Origin: Aidingimonas halophila
Lineage (GTDB): Bacteria > Pseudomonadota > Gammaproteobacteria > Pseudomonadales > Halomonadaceae
Length of the DNA stretch: 64,000 nucleotides
Assembly (NCBI RefSeq): GCF_900106955.1
Contig: NZ_FNNI01000001.1
Coordinates: 248,001-312,000, forward strand
Reading direction: 5' to 3'
Part shown: positions 63,167-64,000 of the stretch, one piece after another
Numbering within the stretch: the first letter of the stretch is position 1
How the letters are laid out: every line of letters begins with the position of its first letter
Notes under the pieces: model-generated
The model's input: only the letters and a program-made list of their open reading frames with translations
Told to the model about the DNA's origin: nothing
Databases searched by the model: none
Position numbers and translations under genes: made by a program

Positions 63167-64000
63167 ACTACAGGCGAAGCTCCTACGTTCGAGGCGCTGG
63201 TCCAGGCCTACTTCGACTGTCGGCGCACCAAGCGCAACACGGCCAGCGCCCTGGCATTCGAGGAGCGTCTCGAGCGTAACCTAGTTGATCTCTACGATGA
63301 ACTGGTAACCGGTGAATATCGGCCAGGCCGCTCCGTCTGCTTTGTTGTCACGCGGCCCAAGCCTCGCGAGATATGGGCTGCCGAATTCCGGGACCGTATC
63401 GTCCATCACCTGCTGTACAACCACGTCGGCCCGCGCATTGAGCGCAAATTCATCGCCGATAGCTGCGCCTGCATCCCAGGACGCGGCACTCTCTACGCTG
63501 CCAAACGCCTCGAGGGCAAGATCCGTAGCGCAACCCAGAACTGGATGAAGCCTGGCCACTACCTGAAGTGCGACCTGGCCAACTTCTTTGTCTCGATCGA
63601 CAAACGGGTGCTCCGCTGGCAGTTGGCCAACCTGATCACTGAGCCCTGGTGGTGGGATCTCACCGACCTGGTGTTGATGCACGATCCGCGATCCGACTAC
63701 GAGGTACGAGGCCCTCGCCACCTCTTACGTCAAGTGCCAAGCCACAAACGCCTGACCAACCAGCCCAGCCATCTGGGACTACCGATCGGCAACTTGTCTT
63801 CACAGTTCTTCGCGAATATCTACCTCAATGACCTCGACCAGTTCGTGAAACACCGACTGCATGTCCGACATTACATTCGCTACGTCGATGATTTCGTGCT
63901 ACTGCACCGCGATCCAGACACTCTGAACTGGTGGCATGACCGCATCGAGGCCTTCTTACCGCGGCTCGGTGCACAGTTGAACCCACGCAAGACCGTCATC
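63107..64000 (+). CDS. DGR reverse transcriptase, N-terminal 298 residues
   Basis: Cut by the window end. The frame is open from 62957, but the first start codons are ATG at 63107 and 63110, inside TR. RT motifs: YRPGRSVCFVVTRPKPREIWAAEFRDRIVHH (1-2), CDLANFFVSID (3), GLPIGNLSSQFFANIYL (residues 224 onward, the DGR-type GxxxSQ), and YVDD at residues 259-262 (63881-63892). The C-terminal thumb is missing. GGGGGCAG upstream is the only ribosome-site-like stretch. The GxxxSQ motif separates it from group II intron RTs. Confidence 0.95.
   Translation, partial: MMATRTTSTRTTSSGPAPSATTGEAPTFEALVQAYFDCRRTKRNTASALAFEERLERNLVDLYDELVTGEYRPGRSVCFVVTRPKPREIWAAEFRDRIVHHLLYNHVGPRIERKFIADSCACIPGRGTLYAAKRLEGKIRSATQNWMKPGHYLKCDLANFFVSIDKRVLRWQLANLITEPWWWDLTDLVLMHDPRSDYEVRGPRHLLRQVPSHKRLTNQPSHLGLPIGNLSSQFFANIYLNDLDQFVKHRLHVRHYIRYVDDFVLLHRDPDTLNWWHDRIEAFLPRLGAQLNPRKTVI

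Larger units (their letters stand above)
31500..64000. mobile_element. Lambda/HK97-like prophage carrying a DGR (right end outside the window)
   Basis: A continuous phage genome starts between the cation channel gene and the small YjzC-like gene and continues past base 64,000. The lytic genes are all leftward from about 58,950 to 32,131, in the order switch, replication, Q, lysis, packaging, head and tail. The lysogeny arm is rightward. No integrase is seen, so it is probably beyond the right edge. No structural gene appears broken, so the prophage could be functional; this cannot be settled without its right end. Confidence 0.88.
61175..64000 (+). mobile_element. Diversity-generating retroelement (DGR)
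   Basis: Two target genes with 3' variable repeats (VR1, VR2), an Avd-type accessory gene, a template repeat (TR) and a reverse transcriptase lie in one strand and order. All 29 differences between TR and the two VRs fall on TR adenines. The RT is cut by the window, so the end is open. Mobility of the element itself is not implied; the label is for the retroelement. Confidence 0.97.

Overview
The window reads as a gammaproteobacterial chromosome, most probably a member of the Halomonadaceae. This rests on recognisable protein families, a G+C-rich sequence, and conserved gene orders (hfq-hflX-hflK-hflC, tsaE-amidase-mutL-miaA, a complete suf operon, epmA-efp-epmB). The genus is inferred; no database search was possible.

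Chromosomal part (1 to about 31,500). From the left: the end of rimK, a small unknown gene and a SanA/YdcF-like protein. Then comes a leftward iron-sulfur operon (Rrf2 regulator, sufB, sufC, sufD, sufS, sufT). A long leftward housekeeping block follows: nnr, tsaE, amidase, mutL, miaA, hfq, hflX, hflK, hflC, hisZ, purA. Next are queG, orn, rsgA, a rhodanese and psd, then the EF-P modification cluster (epmA, efp, epmB), leuA and a voltage-gated cation channel with an acidic selectivity filter.

Prophage (about 31,500 to beyond the right edge). A lambda/HK97-like tailed-phage genome with cos-type gene content. The lytic programme runs leftward from the cro/cI switch near 58,950. Its order is cro, CII-like regulator, primase, VirE-type helicase, an array of GTGACA repeats, a Q-like antiterminator, a late promoter with two terminators, and lysis genes (lysozyme, holins, Rz/Rz1). 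Packaging (HNH, TerS, TerL) and head genes follow, then head-tail joining and the tail up to the TipJ-like tip. Accessory cargo includes a three-gene sugar-modification-like cassette next to the capsid gene, a superinfection-immunity gene with its own terminator, an AT-rich beta-helix tailspike and a small YjzC-like gene at the left edge. The tail chaperone pair carries a lambda-type GGGAAAG slippery site in the correct frame.

The rightward arm begins with cI and passes small genes, a KilAC-like and a PrtN-like protein. It ends in a diversity-generating retroelement (DGR): two tandem target genes with C-terminal variable repeats, an Avd-type accessory protein, a 99-base template repeat and a reverse transcriptase cut by the window end. 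Hand alignment of the template with both variable repeats gives 13 and 16 substitutions, all 29 at template adenines. That is the diagnostic mark of adenine-directed mutagenic retrohoming, and the divergence of the two copies implies past activity. Unusually, this DGR lies in the lysogeny arm beside cI rather than by the tail genes. Its two targets have no obvious signal peptide, and the RT reading frame has its first start codon inside the template repeat.
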